Positions 36,781-50,204 are shown, counted from the stretch's first letter. The stretch is 64,000 nt of DNA from Alphaproteobacteria bacterium (GCA_016125405.1 WGLW01000014.1:1-64000), one strand, 5' to 3'. Program-made: numbers and translations. Notes: generated by a model not told the origin, from the letters alone.

Positions 36781-37689
36781 ATGGAATGGGGGGATCTCAG
36801 ACACTTCCTGGCGGTGGTGCGCGGCGGCTCGACGCTGGCGGCGGCGAAGCTGCTTGGCGTCAACCAGACCACCGTAGCGCGGCGCATCGCGGCGCTGGAG
36901 CAAGCGCTGGGAGAGACCCTGTTCGAGCGCTCGATGGGCGGCTACCGGCTGACAGGGTTTGGCCGCGAGATGGTCGCGCCGGCCGAGCGCGTTGCGGCCG
37001 AGGTGGAAGCCTTCGAACGGTTGGCCGGGCAACGCAGCAAGACGCGCGACAGCATCCTGCGCGTCACCACCAACGAGACCATCGCCGACCTGCTGGTGAC
37101 GCCGTGGCTGGGCGATTACTCGGAGAAATTTCCCGGCGTGCAGGTGGAGATGATCGTCGAGGACCGCCAGTTCGACCTGGAGCGCGGCGAGGCGGACATT
37201 GCCATTCGCGCCAGCAACACGCGACCCGAGGGCGAACGCCTGGTCGTTCGCAACATCGGCAACTGGGGCATGTGGGCGGTTTATGCAGGACGGTCCTATG
37301 TGGCGCGCTGCGGCAAGCCCTACACTGCTGAAGAACTCGCCGCGCACACGCTGATCGGCGTCGCCGGGCGGCTGGCGAGCCTGGAACCCGAAATCTGGAA
37401 ACAGGCCCGCGCGGCAGGCGCCAGGGTGCACAGCGCGTCCTCGTCGATTCCCAACATCACCGGCACGGTGCGCCGCGGCCACGGCGTCGGCATCCTGCCG
37501 TGCATGGTGGGCGAACTCGATCCTGATCTGGAGCTCTGCTTTACCGTTGACGAATTGCACTACCAGTTGATGCTGATCACCCGGGCCGAGATCCGAAAGC
37601 TGCCCCATGTCCGCGCGTTCAACGATTTCGTGGTGACGCGGAGCGCCGCGCTCAGCCACATCATCGAGGGACGCGTCAAGCGGGCCTGA
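36781..37689 (+). CDS. LysR-family transcription regulator
   Basis: The 302-residue protein has a winged-helix N-terminus (MEWGDLRHFLAVVRGG, AAKLLGVNQTTVARRIAALE, LFERSMGGYRLTGFG) and a periplasmic-binding-like effector domain (RVTTNETIADLLVTPWL, GEADIAIRASN). The ATG at 36781 gives the usual LysR start; a start at 36772 adds three residues. The proteins are usually activators of a divergent gene, here the glutathione S-transferase. The effector is unknown. Confidence 0.9.
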   Translation: MEWGDLRHFLAVVRGGSTLAAAKLLGVNQTTVARRIAALEQALGETLFERSMGGYRLTGFGREMVAPAERVAAEVEAFERLAGQRSKTRDSILRVTTNETIADLLVTPWLGDYSEKFPGVQVEMIVEDRQFDLERGEADIAIRASNTRPEGERLVVRNIGNWGMWAVYAGRSYVARCGKPYTAEELAAHTLIGVAGRLASLEPEIWKQARAAGARVHSASSSIPNITGTVRRGHGVGILPCMVGELDPDLELCFTVDELHYQLMLITRAEIRKLPHVRAFNDFVVTRSAALSHIIEGRVKRA

Positions 37690-37759
37690 CGGGCTGGCAG
37701 GGCGCACTGGAACCGCCTAGGCTTGGCCGACAACGAGAAACGGCGACGGGAGGGTTTCG

Positions 37760-38548
37760 ATGTATCTGCGGCTTCGCCAGATCTGCCTGGTGGCGCGCGA
37801 GCTTGCGCCGGCGGAAAAGGGCCTCATCGACGTGCTGGGGCTGGAGGTCTGCTATCGCGATCCGGGCGTCGGCAAGTACGGCCTGCACAATGCGCTGTTC
37901 GCGGCGGGCGGCACGTTTCTCGAAGTCGTGTCGCCGACGAAGGAGGGCACCGCCGCCGGGCGCTATCTCGACCGGCGCGAGGGCGATGGCGGCTACATGT
38001 TCATCGTCGATTGCGACAACCTCGAACACCGGCGCGCGCATTTCCAGAAAATGGGCCTCCGGCTGGTGGAGGACCTGAAATCCGCCGATGGGGACCTGGT
38101 GGGCGAGGGCATCCACATCCATCCGCGCGACACCGGCGGCTGCCTGCTTTCGGTCGACCGTCATTCCGGCGGCGACGACATGCTGGGCGGGTACAAATGG
38201 GCAGGGCGCGACTGGCGCAGCCATGACCGCTCGAAGACCATGACCGCGATCATCGGCGCCGGCATGCAGTCAGCCGATCCGGAGGCGACGGCGAAGCGCT
38301 GGTCGGACATCCTCGAACGGCCTTACGGACCGGCGCCTCAGAAGGCCGACGGCGACCACTGGCAGATCGATCTCGACAAAGGCTTCGCGCGCTTCGGCCC
38401 GCTGCGGGATGATCGCGGCGAGGGCCTGCGGTCGGTGCACTATGCCTGCAAGGACAAGGCGGCGGTGCTGAAGGCGGCGAAGGCCGCGGGCGCGCCGACG
38501 GGCGAATCCCATGTCGATCTGGTCGGCGTGCGGTTCGTGCTGGTGTGA
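37760..38548 (+). CDS. VOC (glyoxalase-like) family protein
   Basis: The 262-residue protein looks like two linked VOC modules: LRQICLVARELAPAEKGLIDVLGL with FLEVVSP in the first half, and a second half with AIIGAGMQSADPEATAKRWSDIL and LRSVHYACKD. GGGAGGG precedes the ATG at 37760. VOC proteins include dioxygenases, isomerases and resistance proteins; metal ligands are not complete enough for me to choose. It follows the LysR gene by 70 bases and converges on the methyltransferase gene. Confidence 0.78.
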   Translation: MYLRLRQICLVARELAPAEKGLIDVLGLEVCYRDPGVGKYGLHNALFAAGGTFLEVVSPTKEGTAAGRYLDRREGDGGYMFIVDCDNLEHRRAHFQKMGLRLVEDLKSADGDLVGEGIHIHPRDTGGCLLSVDRHSGGDDMLGGYKWAGRDWRSHDRSKTMTAIIGAGMQSADPEATAKRWSDILERPYGPAPQKADGDHWQIDLDKGFARFGPLRDDRGEGLRSVHYACKDKAAVLKAAKAAGAPTGESHVDLVGVRFVLV

Positions 38549-38555
38549 CGGCGTC

Positions 38556-39197
38556 TCAATAACGCAGGACGCGCGCCGTCTTCACCGCTGCGTTCTCGAT
38601 TTCCAGCGACGTCGGCACGGCGTATTCGGCTGCGAGCTCAAGTCCGGCAGGGACGTAGGCGCGGCCCGGATCGCCTGCGAACACCGCGGCGCCGGCGCGA
38701 CGGCAATCCAGCAGGAAGGCGTGGAAGCGCTGCGCCATCTGTTGTTCGTAGAAGACATCGCCCGCCAGCACGACATCGGACTCCGGTGATGCGCCGCCGA
38801 GCAGGTCGCCGCCGGTGAAGTCGATGCGCACGTCGTTCAGTTCGGCGTTGAGCGCGATCGCCGCCTCGCACGTCGGATCGATGTCGTTCGCCGTGACCTG
38901 CGCGGCGCCCGCCAGGACGGCGGCGATGGCGACCAGGCCTGAGCCCGAGGCGAGATCGAGCACGCGCTTGCCTGCGACAGTTGCGGGATGCTCGAGCAGG
39001 AAGCGCGCAAGGCCCTGGCCGCCCGCCCAGGCGAAGGCCCAGAAGGGCGGGGCAAGTTGTCTGTCTGCAAGGTCGGACTCGGTCGCGGTCCACAGCGGCG
39101 TCAATTCGTCGGCCTGATAGAGGCGGATCGGCTCAAGCCCCGGCACGGCGAAGGGCCGCGTGTGGCTGCGGATCAGGTCGAGCCGCGGATCGGTCAT
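38556..39197 (-). CDS. METTL20/ETFB-lysine-type protein methyltransferase
   Basis: The 213-residue Rossmann methyltransferase has the family block PPFWAFAWAGGQGLARFLLEH (51-71), the SAM-binding motif DLASGSGLVAIAA (81-93), NDID at 104-107 and GDPGRAYVP near the end. These match the ETF-beta lysine methyltransferase (METTL20) group rather than ribosomal PrmA, which is longer. Known bacterial members methylate ETF-beta and can also modify L7/L12. The target here is inferred. The ATG overlaps the soxR stop by four bases. Confidence 0.78.
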   Translation of the reverse strand: MTDPRLDLIRSHTRPFAVPGLEPIRLYQADELTPLWTATESDLADRQLAPPFWAFAWAGGQGLARFLLEHPATVAGKRVLDLASGSGLVAIAAVLAGAAQVTANDIDPTCEAAIALNAELNDVRIDFTGGDLLGGASPESDVVLAGDVFYEQQMAQRFHAFLLDCRRAGAAVFAGDPGRAYVPAGLELAAEYAVPTSLEIENAAVKTARVLRY

Positions 39198-39685
39198 CGC
39201 GCGGTGCGGGCGGGCGTGCGCCGGTCGCCGAGCAGGAAGCGCGGGCCGGCGCCGCGGCTGGCGATACGGTCCTGCGGATTATAGAGGCGGCACGTCTTCA
39301 GCGAGAGACAGCCGCAGCCGATGCAGCCGTCGATGGTTTCCCGCGTTCGCGTGAGGGCGGCGATGCGCTGGTCCAGCGTCGTGCGGAAAGAGCGGCTGAT
39401 GGCTTCCCAGTCCTTCGGCGTCGGCGTGCGGCCTTCCGGCAGGCCCCGAAGCAGCGCGCTGATCTCCTCGATGGTGAGTCCGATCTGCTGGGCGATGAGC
39501 ACGAAGGAGAGACGCCGGATGTCGGAGCGCAGGAAGCGGCGCTGTTTTCCGGCGTTGCGGATCGGCGCGACCAGCCCGCGCGTCTCGTAGAAGCGGATGG
39601 CGGACACGCTGAGCCCGGTGCGCGCCGCCAGCTGTCCGATGGTGAGCCGGTCGTTCGGCGTTCGCGGGGCGGGAGCAGGCGCCAT
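39194..39685 (-). CDS. soxR: Redox-sensitive regulator SoxR
   Basis: The 163-residue MerR-family protein has a winged helix (LTIGQLAARTGLSVSAIRFYETRGLV), a coiled dimer helix and the four-Cys [2Fe-2S] site Cys121, 124, 126, 132 in CIGCGCLSLKTC. SoxR senses redox-cycling compounds and activates genes from promoters with a long spacer. The ATG at 39685 fits the usual N-terminus. A SoxR box lies 15 bases upstream and faces a divergent VOC gene. The stop overlaps the methyltransferase start. Confidence 0.96.
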   Translation of the reverse strand: MAPAPAPRTPNDRLTIGQLAARTGLSVSAIRFYETRGLVAPIRNAGKQRRFLRSDIRRLSFVLIAQQIGLTIEEISALLRGLPEGRTPTPKDWEAISRSFRTTLDQRIAALTRTRETIDGCIGCGCLSLKTCRLYNPQDRIASRGAGPRFLLGDRRTPARTAR

Positions 39686-39696
39686 GAAAATAAACC

Positions 39697-39727
39697 TTGA
39701 CCTCAAGTTAGGTTGAGAAAGTAGCGT
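39697..39727 (+). promoter_or_regulatory. SoxR box inside a 19-bp-spacer promoter
   Basis: CCTCAAGTTAGGTTGAGA (39701-39718) has arms CTCAA/TTGAG like the known SoxR operator. It sits between a -35-like TTGACC (39697-39702) and a -10-like TAGCGT (39722-39727). The spacer is 19 bases, the unusual length that MerR-type activators need. The rightward target is the VOC gene starting at 39791. Confidence 0.78.
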
Positions 39728-39790
39728 CGCGCCGGACACACGACAAGGCGACAGGCCGGAGGGCCTGCGCGGCATACGGAGACCTCCCCC

Positions 39791-40198
39791 ATGAGCGCAC
39801 GGCTCGAACACGCCAACATCACCGTCCGGCGGCCCGACAGGACCGCCGAAACTATGCGCGACCTCTTCGGCTGGCGCATCCGCTGGAGCGGCCCGTCGAT
39901 CGGCGGCGGCCGGTCGGTGCATGTCGGCGGCGAGGACAACTACATCGCGCTCTATTCGCCGAAGACGCCGCCGGGCGAGGGCGGGTCGAGCTATGAAGCG
40001 GCAGGCGGCCTCAACCACATCGGCGTCGTGGTCAGCGATTTCGAGGCGACGGAGCGGCGCGTGCTGGCGGCGGGCTTCGAGACCTATTCGCACTCGGATT
40101 ACGAACCGGGCAGGCGGTTCTACTTCCGCGACGGCGACGGCATCGAATTCGAGGTCGTGAGCTACGACATCGTGGCTACTTCCGCTCCACGACCTTGA
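39791..40198 (+). CDS. VOC-family protein, probable SoxR target
   Basis: The 135-residue single-module VOC protein starts RLEHANITVRRPDRTAETMRDLF and has GLNHIGVVVSDFEATERRVLAAGF and YFRDGDGIEFEVVSYD. His8, His in LNHIG and the Glu of EFEVVSY are the usual metal ligands. Related proteins detoxify methylglyoxal or bind antibiotics. A SoxR box and long-spacer promoter lie upstream, so it is probably induced by redox stress. Its last 23 bases overlap the 3' end of the convergent pyruvate kinase gene. Confidence 0.8.
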   Translation: MSARLEHANITVRRPDRTAETMRDLFGWRIRWSGPSIGGGRSVHVGGEDNYIALYSPKTPPGEGGSSYEAAGGLNHIGVVVSDFEATERRVLAAGFETYSHSDYEPGRRFYFRDGDGIEFEVVSYDIVATSAPRP

Positions 40199-41606
40199 TC
40201 GTGTCGGTGGAGTTGTCGCTGGCGTAGGGATAGCCGGCGGTGATGACGAAGCGCTTGAAGCTGGAGGCGGATTCGTGGCGCGTCACCGCGTCGAGGATGT
40301 CGTCGAAGGATTTCGGTTCTTCCGGCTCCAGCTCGCCGTCTATGCCCCAGATCAGCGACAGCTTGCGGGCGGTCGGCAGGTTGGGCGTCAGCGCATGGAT
40401 CGACTGGCGCGGACGAGTGGCGGAGACGCGCGTCGCCGAAGCGCCGGAGCGGGTGAAGACAACCAGCGGACAGTCGAGATCATCCGCCAGTTTCGCGGCG
40501 GCCAGCGCGCAGGCGTCTGCGGTGCTGGTCGGGCTGGGCAGGGTGCGCGGCGCTGTTGCGGAGACGGAGGGGTTTTCCTCGCGGTCGGTTTCGATGGCGC
40601 GGATGATGCGGTCCATGATGGCGACGGCGGCGGTGGGGTGGCGGCCGACGGCGCTCTCCGCCGACAGCATCACGGCGTCTGCGCCCTGGTAGACGGCGGT
40701 GGCGACGTCGTTGGCTTCCGCGCGCGTCGGCACCGGGGCCTCGATCATCGATTCCAGCATGTGGGTGGCGACGATCACCGGTTTGCCTGCCGTGCGCGCG
40801 ACGCGGACGATGCGACGCTGCGCGATCGGGACCTGCTCGGGCGACAGCTCGACGCCAAGGTCGCCGCGCGCGACCATCACGGCGTCGGCCTGGGCGATGA
40901 TGGCGTCGAGATGATCGAGCGCGTGCGGCTTTTCGATCTTGGCGATGAGCGACACGCCCGGCCCGAACTCCTTGCGCGCCATGGCGATGTCGTCGGCGCG
41001 CTGCACGAAGGAGAGGGCGAGATAGTCGACGCCGTGTTCGAGCGCGAAATGGCCGTCGGCGATGTCCTTCTCGGTCAGCGCCGGAATCGGGATCGGCCGG
41101 TTGGGCGCCGCAATGCCCTTGCGGCTGGACAGATGGCCCGGGGCCAGGGGGCGAACGACGCGGTCCTCGCCGTCCACGCGGACGACGATCAGGGTCATCT
41201 TGCCGTCGTCGATCAGCAGGCGGTCGCCAAGCTGAAGAGAAGAGACCAGCTCCGGGTGCGGCACCGGCACGATGGCGGGGTCGTCTGAGGCCGAGGCTGC
41301 GCGCAGCCGCAGTTCGGCGCTGATCCGCACATCGAAGCCGCCGCCGGGCAGGTCGCCCAGCCGCAGCTTCGGTCCCTGCAGGTCAGCCAGCAGCGCGAGC
41401 GGCCGGCCGATGGCGTCTTCCGCTTCGCGCGCCGCGGCGATGCGGGCGGCGTGCTGGGCATGATCGCCATGGCTGAAATTGAGCCGGAAGACATTCACCC
41501 CGGCCTCCAGCAATTCCTCCATCCGGTGCGCGCCGTCGCTGGCCGGCCCGATTGTGGCGAGAATCTTGGTGCGGCGGCGCGGCCGTGCGGGGGGGCTGCT
41601 CGTCAT
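40176..41606 (-). CDS. pyk: Pyruvate kinase
   Basis: The 476-residue protein has all the family motifs: TKILATIGPAS, VFRLNFSHGDH, the metal/phosphate site LIAKIEKPHAL, MVARGDLGVEL, and the C-terminal regulatory domain with VVFTRSGASATRVSATRP. It makes ATP and pyruvate from phosphoenolpyruvate and ADP in glycolysis. The length is standard. Confidence 0.96.
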   Translation of the reverse strand: MTSSPPARPRRRTKILATIGPASDGAHRMEELLEAGVNVFRLNFSHGDHAQHAARIAAAREAEDAIGRPLALLADLQGPKLRLGDLPGGGFDVRISAELRLRAASASDDPAIVPVPHPELVSSLQLGDRLLIDDGKMTLIVVRVDGEDRVVRPLAPGHLSSRKGIAAPNRPIPIPALTEKDIADGHFALEHGVDYLALSFVQRADDIAMARKEFGPGVSLIAKIEKPHALDHLDAIIAQADAVMVARGDLGVELSPEQVPIAQRRIVRVARTAGKPVIVATHMLESMIEAPVPTRAEANDVATAVYQGADAVMLSAESAVGRHPTAAVAIMDRIIRAIETDREENPSVSATAPRTLPSPTSTADACALAAAKLADDLDCPLVVFTRSGASATRVSATRPRQSIHALTPNLPTARKLSLIWGIDGELEPEEPKSFDDILDAVTRHESASSFKRFVITAGYPYASDNSTDTIKVVERK

Positions 41607-41758
41607 GTGCGTCTTTGATCCGAATCTGCAGCGGGCACCTTACCAGCATCTGCGACAATGATTTGTACGCGCCGCCTGTCAGGGCGGTTAACTTCCGCCG
41701 CGCTGCACTTCTTTCTTCGTTTGAGCTGTTCACAGTCATTGGGCTTGTGCGGCCAAAT

Positions 41759-41775
41759 ACTGTATGACATACAGT
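41759..41775. promoter_or_regulatory. Perfect palindrome upstream of padR-like gene
   Basis: ACTGTATG-A-CATACAGT is a perfect 17-base palindrome, 25 bases before the PadR start. An AGTGT/ACACT pair (41773-41777, 41785-41789) overlaps its right end. PadR regulators bind dyads of this general type, so autoregulation is likely. Confidence 0.65.
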
Positions 41776-41800
41776 GTGCGCTAAACACTATGTGGGACAC

Positions 41801-42145
41801 ATGCCAACCGCAACCGACATCATCGAGACGCTGAAAGGCGAGTTACGCAGGGGAACGTTGATTTTGGCGGTACTCGGTGCGCTGCGTTCCGAGAAGTATG
41901 GCTACACGCTGCGGACGGATCTGGCCGGGCAGGGCGTCGAGATCGACGAAGGCGCGCTTTATCCGATGCTCCGCCGGCTCGAGGCGCAGGGGCTGCTGGT
42001 CAGCGAGTGGCGGGAAGACGCCCGGCGCCGGAAACGCTTCTACCGGCTGTCGGACGAGGGCGCGGCGGCGCTGGAGACGCTGGCTGGCGAATGGCGGGCG
42101 CTGAACGCGGCGCTGAACGGAATCCTCAAGGAGACATCGCAATGA
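41801..42145 (+). CDS. PadR-family transcription regulator
   Basis: The 114-residue protein has the short PadR form: ELRRGTLILAVLGALRSEKYGYTL, then EGALYPMLRRLEAQGLLVSEWR and a C-terminal helix. ATG at 41801 is chosen over an in-frame start at 41774, which lies within the palindrome. The stop overlaps the next gene's ATG by four bases, so the two proteins are made together. Confidence 0.9.
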   Translation: MPTATDIIETLKGELRRGTLILAVLGALRSEKYGYTLRTDLAGQGVEIDEGALYPMLRRLEAQGLLVSEWREDARRRKRFYRLSDEGAAALETLAGEWRALNAALNGILKETSQ

Positions 42146-43167
42146 GCGAACGGAACACAGTCGCCGAAGACCTGGTGGACCGGTATCTCGCCGCCGTGGG
42201 CCGTCGCCTGCCGCCGAAACAGGCCGCTGACATCACGGCGGAAATGCGCGAGGCGCTGACCGGACAGCTGGAAGCGCTGGAAGAGCGCAACGGCCGGCCC
42301 GCAAGCCGGGACGAGGCGGCGGCCATACTCAAGGCCTTTGGCAGCCCCATGCTTGTCGCGGCGCGCTATTCGGGCCGGGACTTTCTGATCGGTCCGGAGC
42401 TGTATCCCTATTTCTGGCCGGTGGCGCGGATTGTCGTCGGCATCGTCGCGGCGCTCGCCATTGTGGGAATGCTGGTCGCCGGCGTGGTCAACGGCAAGCC
42501 GATGCAGCACGTGCTGCAGGGGCTGGCGGGCGCATGGAATGGCGGCCTGCTGGCGTTCGGAATTGTCGCGGCCGTCTTCATCGTGATGGAGCAGGCGCGG
42601 GCAGGCGCAAAAATCGAGGCGGCATGGAACCCGAAGACCCTGCCGCGCGACACACGCGAAAAGCCCAAGTCCCTGTTTGAAAGCCTGTGTTCACTGGCCT
42701 GGGACGCCATCTTCATCGCCTGGTGGATTGGCGTGATTCATCTGCCCGCGCAGGTCTCGGGTGCGGCGTGGGACAGCGGCGTGCGGTTCGATTTCGGCCC
42801 GGCATGGGCGCCGGTTCACACACTTGTCCTGGTGCTGGCGGTCATGCAGGCTGGCATTCATGCAGCGGACGTGGTGCATCCGGCCTGGAGCCGTGTGCGG
42901 GGCGCGGCCGCCGCCATCGTCGCCGCAATGGGGCTCGCGGCGACCTCGATCCTGGCGCGGGGCGGCAGCCTGTTCTCGATCACCGGCAGTCCTGATGTCG
43001 CCGATCGCGTGGCCGAGCTGAACGAGTCGTTTGCGACGGTTTCGACCGTGCTGATCTACGGCCTGGCCCTGGGGTTCGGGATCGCGCTGGTCGTGGAGCT
43101 TTGGCGGCTATGGCGCAGCTTCCAGGGCGCCGACGCGGGCGGGGCGGCGGTTTTTCGTACCAAATAG
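42142..43167 (+). CDS. Membrane protein with HAAS-like N-terminal domain
   Basis: The 341-residue protein has a cytoplasmic helical N-terminus (about 1-72: VDRYLAAVGRRLPPKQAADI, EEAAAILKAFGSP-like) of the kind found next to PadR regulators (HAAS/DUF1700-type). About six hydrophobic helices follow from residue 90 to the end. PadR plus HAAS membrane protein pairs are common; the membrane partner is thought to sense or relay an envelope signal. No transport motif is seen. GGAGA precedes the ATG. Confidence 0.7.
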   Translation: MSERNTVAEDLVDRYLAAVGRRLPPKQAADITAEMREALTGQLEALEERNGRPASRDEAAAILKAFGSPMLVAARYSGRDFLIGPELYPYFWPVARIVVGIVAALAIVGMLVAGVVNGKPMQHVLQGLAGAWNGGLLAFGIVAAVFIVMEQARAGAKIEAAWNPKTLPRDTREKPKSLFESLCSLAWDAIFIAWWIGVIHLPAQVSGAAWDSGVRFDFGPAWAPVHTLVLVLAVMQAGIHAADVVHPAWSRVRGAAAAIVAAMGLAATSILARGGSLFSITGSPDVADRVAELNESFATVSTVLIYGLALGFGIALVVELWRLWRSFQGADAGGAAVFRTK

Positions 43168-43297
43168 CCCGCCCGAGACGGTCGCTGGCTGCGCCGCTAA
43201 CGGCAAAGTTATCGTGGCGCCGTGGGGGCAGCGGTTGTTGACGGTGTCAAGGTGAGGCATAATGCCTCCAAATCAAAAATTCGAGGAGCGCCCTCCC

Positions 43298-45355
43298 ATG
43301 ACCCGCAAGACCATTGTTGCCGCCCTCGCCGGCGTTTCCACGCTGGCCCTGCTGACGGTTGGGCTGAGCGCCCTTCCACAGGTCGAGAGCGCGAACGCCA
43401 CGCCGGCCAGCGCCGCCGTCGGCAAGACCGTCGACAACTTCATGCTGGTCGACCAGAACGGCGTCGCCTGGACGCTGCGCTACGACAAGATCGCGCCGGC
43501 CGTGGTGCTGGTGACCTACGCCAACGGCGACAAGACGTCCCGCGATGCGGCCAAGGCGGTCGAGGCGCTGAAGGCGAAGTATCCGACGGTCGAGTTTGCG
43601 CTGATCGACTCCAGCAACGCCGATAACCGGGACTCCATCGCCGCCGAAGCCAAGGCCCAGGGCATCACGGTTCCGCTGCTGGCCGACAACTTCCAGCTGG
43701 TCGGCGGCGCCATGGGCGTGACGCAGACGGGCGAAGCCTATCTGGTCGATCCCAAGACCTGGACGGTTCTCTATCATGGCCCGGTGGACGCCTCGGGCGC
43801 GGCCAAGAAGGCGGACGGCTATCTGGCCGAAGCGCTTGAAGCGCATGTGGCGGGCAAGCCCATCGCCGTGAACGATGTTGCGGTGAAGGGCAAGGAGATC
43901 GCTTTCCCGGACCGCGCCACCAAGGGGCAATGGTCCAAGATCTCCTACGAGAAGGACATCGCGCCGATCCTCGTCAAGAACTGCGTTGATTGCCACGAGC
44001 CGGGCGGGATCGCCCCGTGGCAGATGACCAGCTACGAAATGGTCAAGGGCTTCTCCCCGATGATCCGAGAAGTGCTGCGCACGGACCGGATGCCGCCCTA
44101 CAACGCCGACCCGACGATCGGCCACTTCAAGGAAGACGCCAACCTTTCGGAAGCCGACACCAAGACGCTGATCCACTGGATCGAGGCGGGCAGCCCGCGC
44201 GGCGCCGGCGACGATCCGCTGAAGACGGAAGTGAAGCAGCGCGCCGAATGGCCGCTCGGCAAGCCGGACCTGATCGTCAAGATCCCGGACTACAACGTCC
44301 CGGCGACGGGCGTCGTCGATTACCAGACGCCGGCGATTGCGAGCCCGCTGAAAGAAGGCAAGTGGCTGAAAGCCACCACCTTCAAGGCCGGTTCGCGCCA
44401 GGCCGTGCACCACATTCTCGCCGGCTGGCTGCCGAAGATGCCGGCCAACGGGCAGGGCTTCGAATGGAACCTGTCGATGGGTGGCTACGCTGTCGGGGCC
44501 GAGTCCAACAAGGCGCCGGACGGCTGGGGAACCTACATCCCGCCCGGCGGCGCCATCTCGTTCCAGATGCACTACACGCCGTTTGGCAAGGCGATCACCG
44601 ACCACAGCGAAGTCGGCTTCTACTTCATGGACAAGCCGCCGACCAACATGATGCGGCAGACCGTGCTGCTTGATCCGACGATCGTCATTCCGGCCGGCGA
44701 GGCGCGCCATCACGAGCGCAGCTACATCGTCCTGCCGGCCGCCATCCAGCTCTACGGCGCACAGCCGCACGCCCACTATCGCGGCTATTCCTCGAAGCTG
44801 ACGGTGATCTATCCGGACGGCAAGCAGAAGGTCCTGCTCAACCTGCCGAACTACGACTTCAACTGGCAGCGCGAGTACATTTTCAAGGACCTGATCAACA
44901 TCCCTGCGGGATCGAAGCTGGTCGCCGACTACATCTACGACAACTCGCCGATGAACCAGTCCAACCCTGATCCCAAGAAGACGATCCAGTGGGGCGACCA
45001 GTCGTTCGAGGAGATGCTGTTCACGGCGATCCGCTACCGCTGGGTCGACGAGACCGCTGACCACAAGCGCGACGACCTGCAGGAGAAACTCCAGCAGTCG
45101 GAGATCTTCACGGCCATCGACGACAACATGAATGGCAAGCTGGAGCTCGCGGAACTGAAGAGCGACATGCTTCAGCCGCTGCGTGAGCACTTCGCCGACT
45201 TCGACGTGGACCATGACGGCTCTCTGAGCCCGGCCGAGTTCGGCGGCGCCATGCAGGCAGTGCAGAAGGCCCAGCAGGCCCGCTACGAAGAGCAGCAGAA
45301 ACAGCACCACGAGGAGAACGCCAAGGCCAACGGCGCTCCGCAGAGCAGCCGCTGA
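43298..45355 (+). CDS. Secreted fusion: redoxin-like, cytochrome c, copper-monooxygenase-like and EF-hand domains
   Basis: The protein has 685 residues. GAGGAG precedes the ATG at 43298, which opens a signal peptide (about 1-32). Residues 42-190 resemble a thioredoxin/redoxin fold, but the usual CxxC position reads NGDKTS, so it is probably not redox-active. A single-haem domain follows with CVDCH at 229-233 and Met265 as likely ligand. Residues 320-590 resemble the copper type II monooxygenase (PHM/DBM-like) fold, with candidate ligands His371/372, His425, His491 and His493. Two EF-hand loops lie at 608-619 and 636-647, then a Gln/Lys-rich tail. Substrate unknown. A terminator follows. Confidence 0.8.
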   Translation: MTRKTIVAALAGVSTLALLTVGLSALPQVESANATPASAAVGKTVDNFMLVDQNGVAWTLRYDKIAPAVVLVTYANGDKTSRDAAKAVEALKAKYPTVEFALIDSSNADNRDSIAAEAKAQGITVPLLADNFQLVGGAMGVTQTGEAYLVDPKTWTVLYHGPVDASGAAKKADGYLAEALEAHVAGKPIAVNDVAVKGKEIAFPDRATKGQWSKISYEKDIAPILVKNCVDCHEPGGIAPWQMTSYEMVKGFSPMIREVLRTDRMPPYNADPTIGHFKEDANLSEADTKTLIHWIEAGSPRGAGDDPLKTEVKQRAEWPLGKPDLIVKIPDYNVPATGVVDYQTPAIASPLKEGKWLKATTFKAGSRQAVHHILAGWLPKMPANGQGFEWNLSMGGYAVGAESNKAPDGWGTYIPPGGAISFQMHYTPFGKAITDHSEVGFYFMDKPPTNMMRQTVLLDPTIVIPAGEARHHERSYIVLPAAIQLYGAQPHAHYRGYSSKLTVIYPDGKQKVLLNLPNYDFNWQREYIFKDLINIPAGSKLVADYIYDNSPMNQSNPDPKKTIQWGDQSFEEMLFTAIRYRWVDETADHKRDDLQEKLQQSEIFTAIDDNMNGKLELAELKSDMLQPLREHFADFDVDHDGSLSPAEFGGAMQAVQKAQQARYEEQQKQHHEENAKANGAPQSSR

Positions 45356-45385
45356 TCGACTGGCCAGCCTGAAGACGATCCGCCC

Positions 45386-45422
45386 GGCCGAGCCCCGCAA
45401 GGGGTCCGGCCGATGGCTTTTT
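45386..45422 (+). terminator. Intrinsic terminator after the fusion gene
   Basis: An imperfect hairpin (GGCCG..GCCCC, loop GCAA, GGGG..CCGGCC, 45386-45411) is followed by CTTTTT at 45417-45422. It ends the message of the 43298 gene. The remainder of the gap to 45669 holds no gene that I can support; it should contain the atpH promoter. Confidence 0.65.
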
Positions 45423-45669
45423 ATGGCGCGGCGGGCGGGCTTTTTCGGTCGCTCCGGAGGCCTTGGGCCGGCCTTCCGGAGACCGCGACGAAACGCCCGT
45501 GGCTGCTGGCGTTTTTAGAACTCGGGCGTGTTGTCAGCCATGAAGTTATCGTGATAGCAAACCGCCCAACGACTGACGGTGTTCTGCGGCCAGCCGTCAA
45601 TAGTTCGTTGTTTTCAGGCAATTTTTTGCCCTGAGCCCGGCGCGGCGGGTTCGGGGCTCGGGGCATGAT

Positions 45670-47770
<2,101 letters not shown>

Positions 47771-47811
47771 CCGGCTGACAGGACCTCCAGAGGCTTTTCA
47801 GGGACAGGCCC

Positions 47812-50176
<2,365 letters not shown>

Positions 50177-50204
50177 TTTCCCTGCGAGATTTCTGACAAT
50201 GAGA

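Noticed and set aside
43247-45400. 717-codon open frame on the minus strand opposite the fusion gene
   Set aside because: Antisense shadow with no domain signal, while the plus-strand product has a signal peptide, CVDCH and EF-hands.
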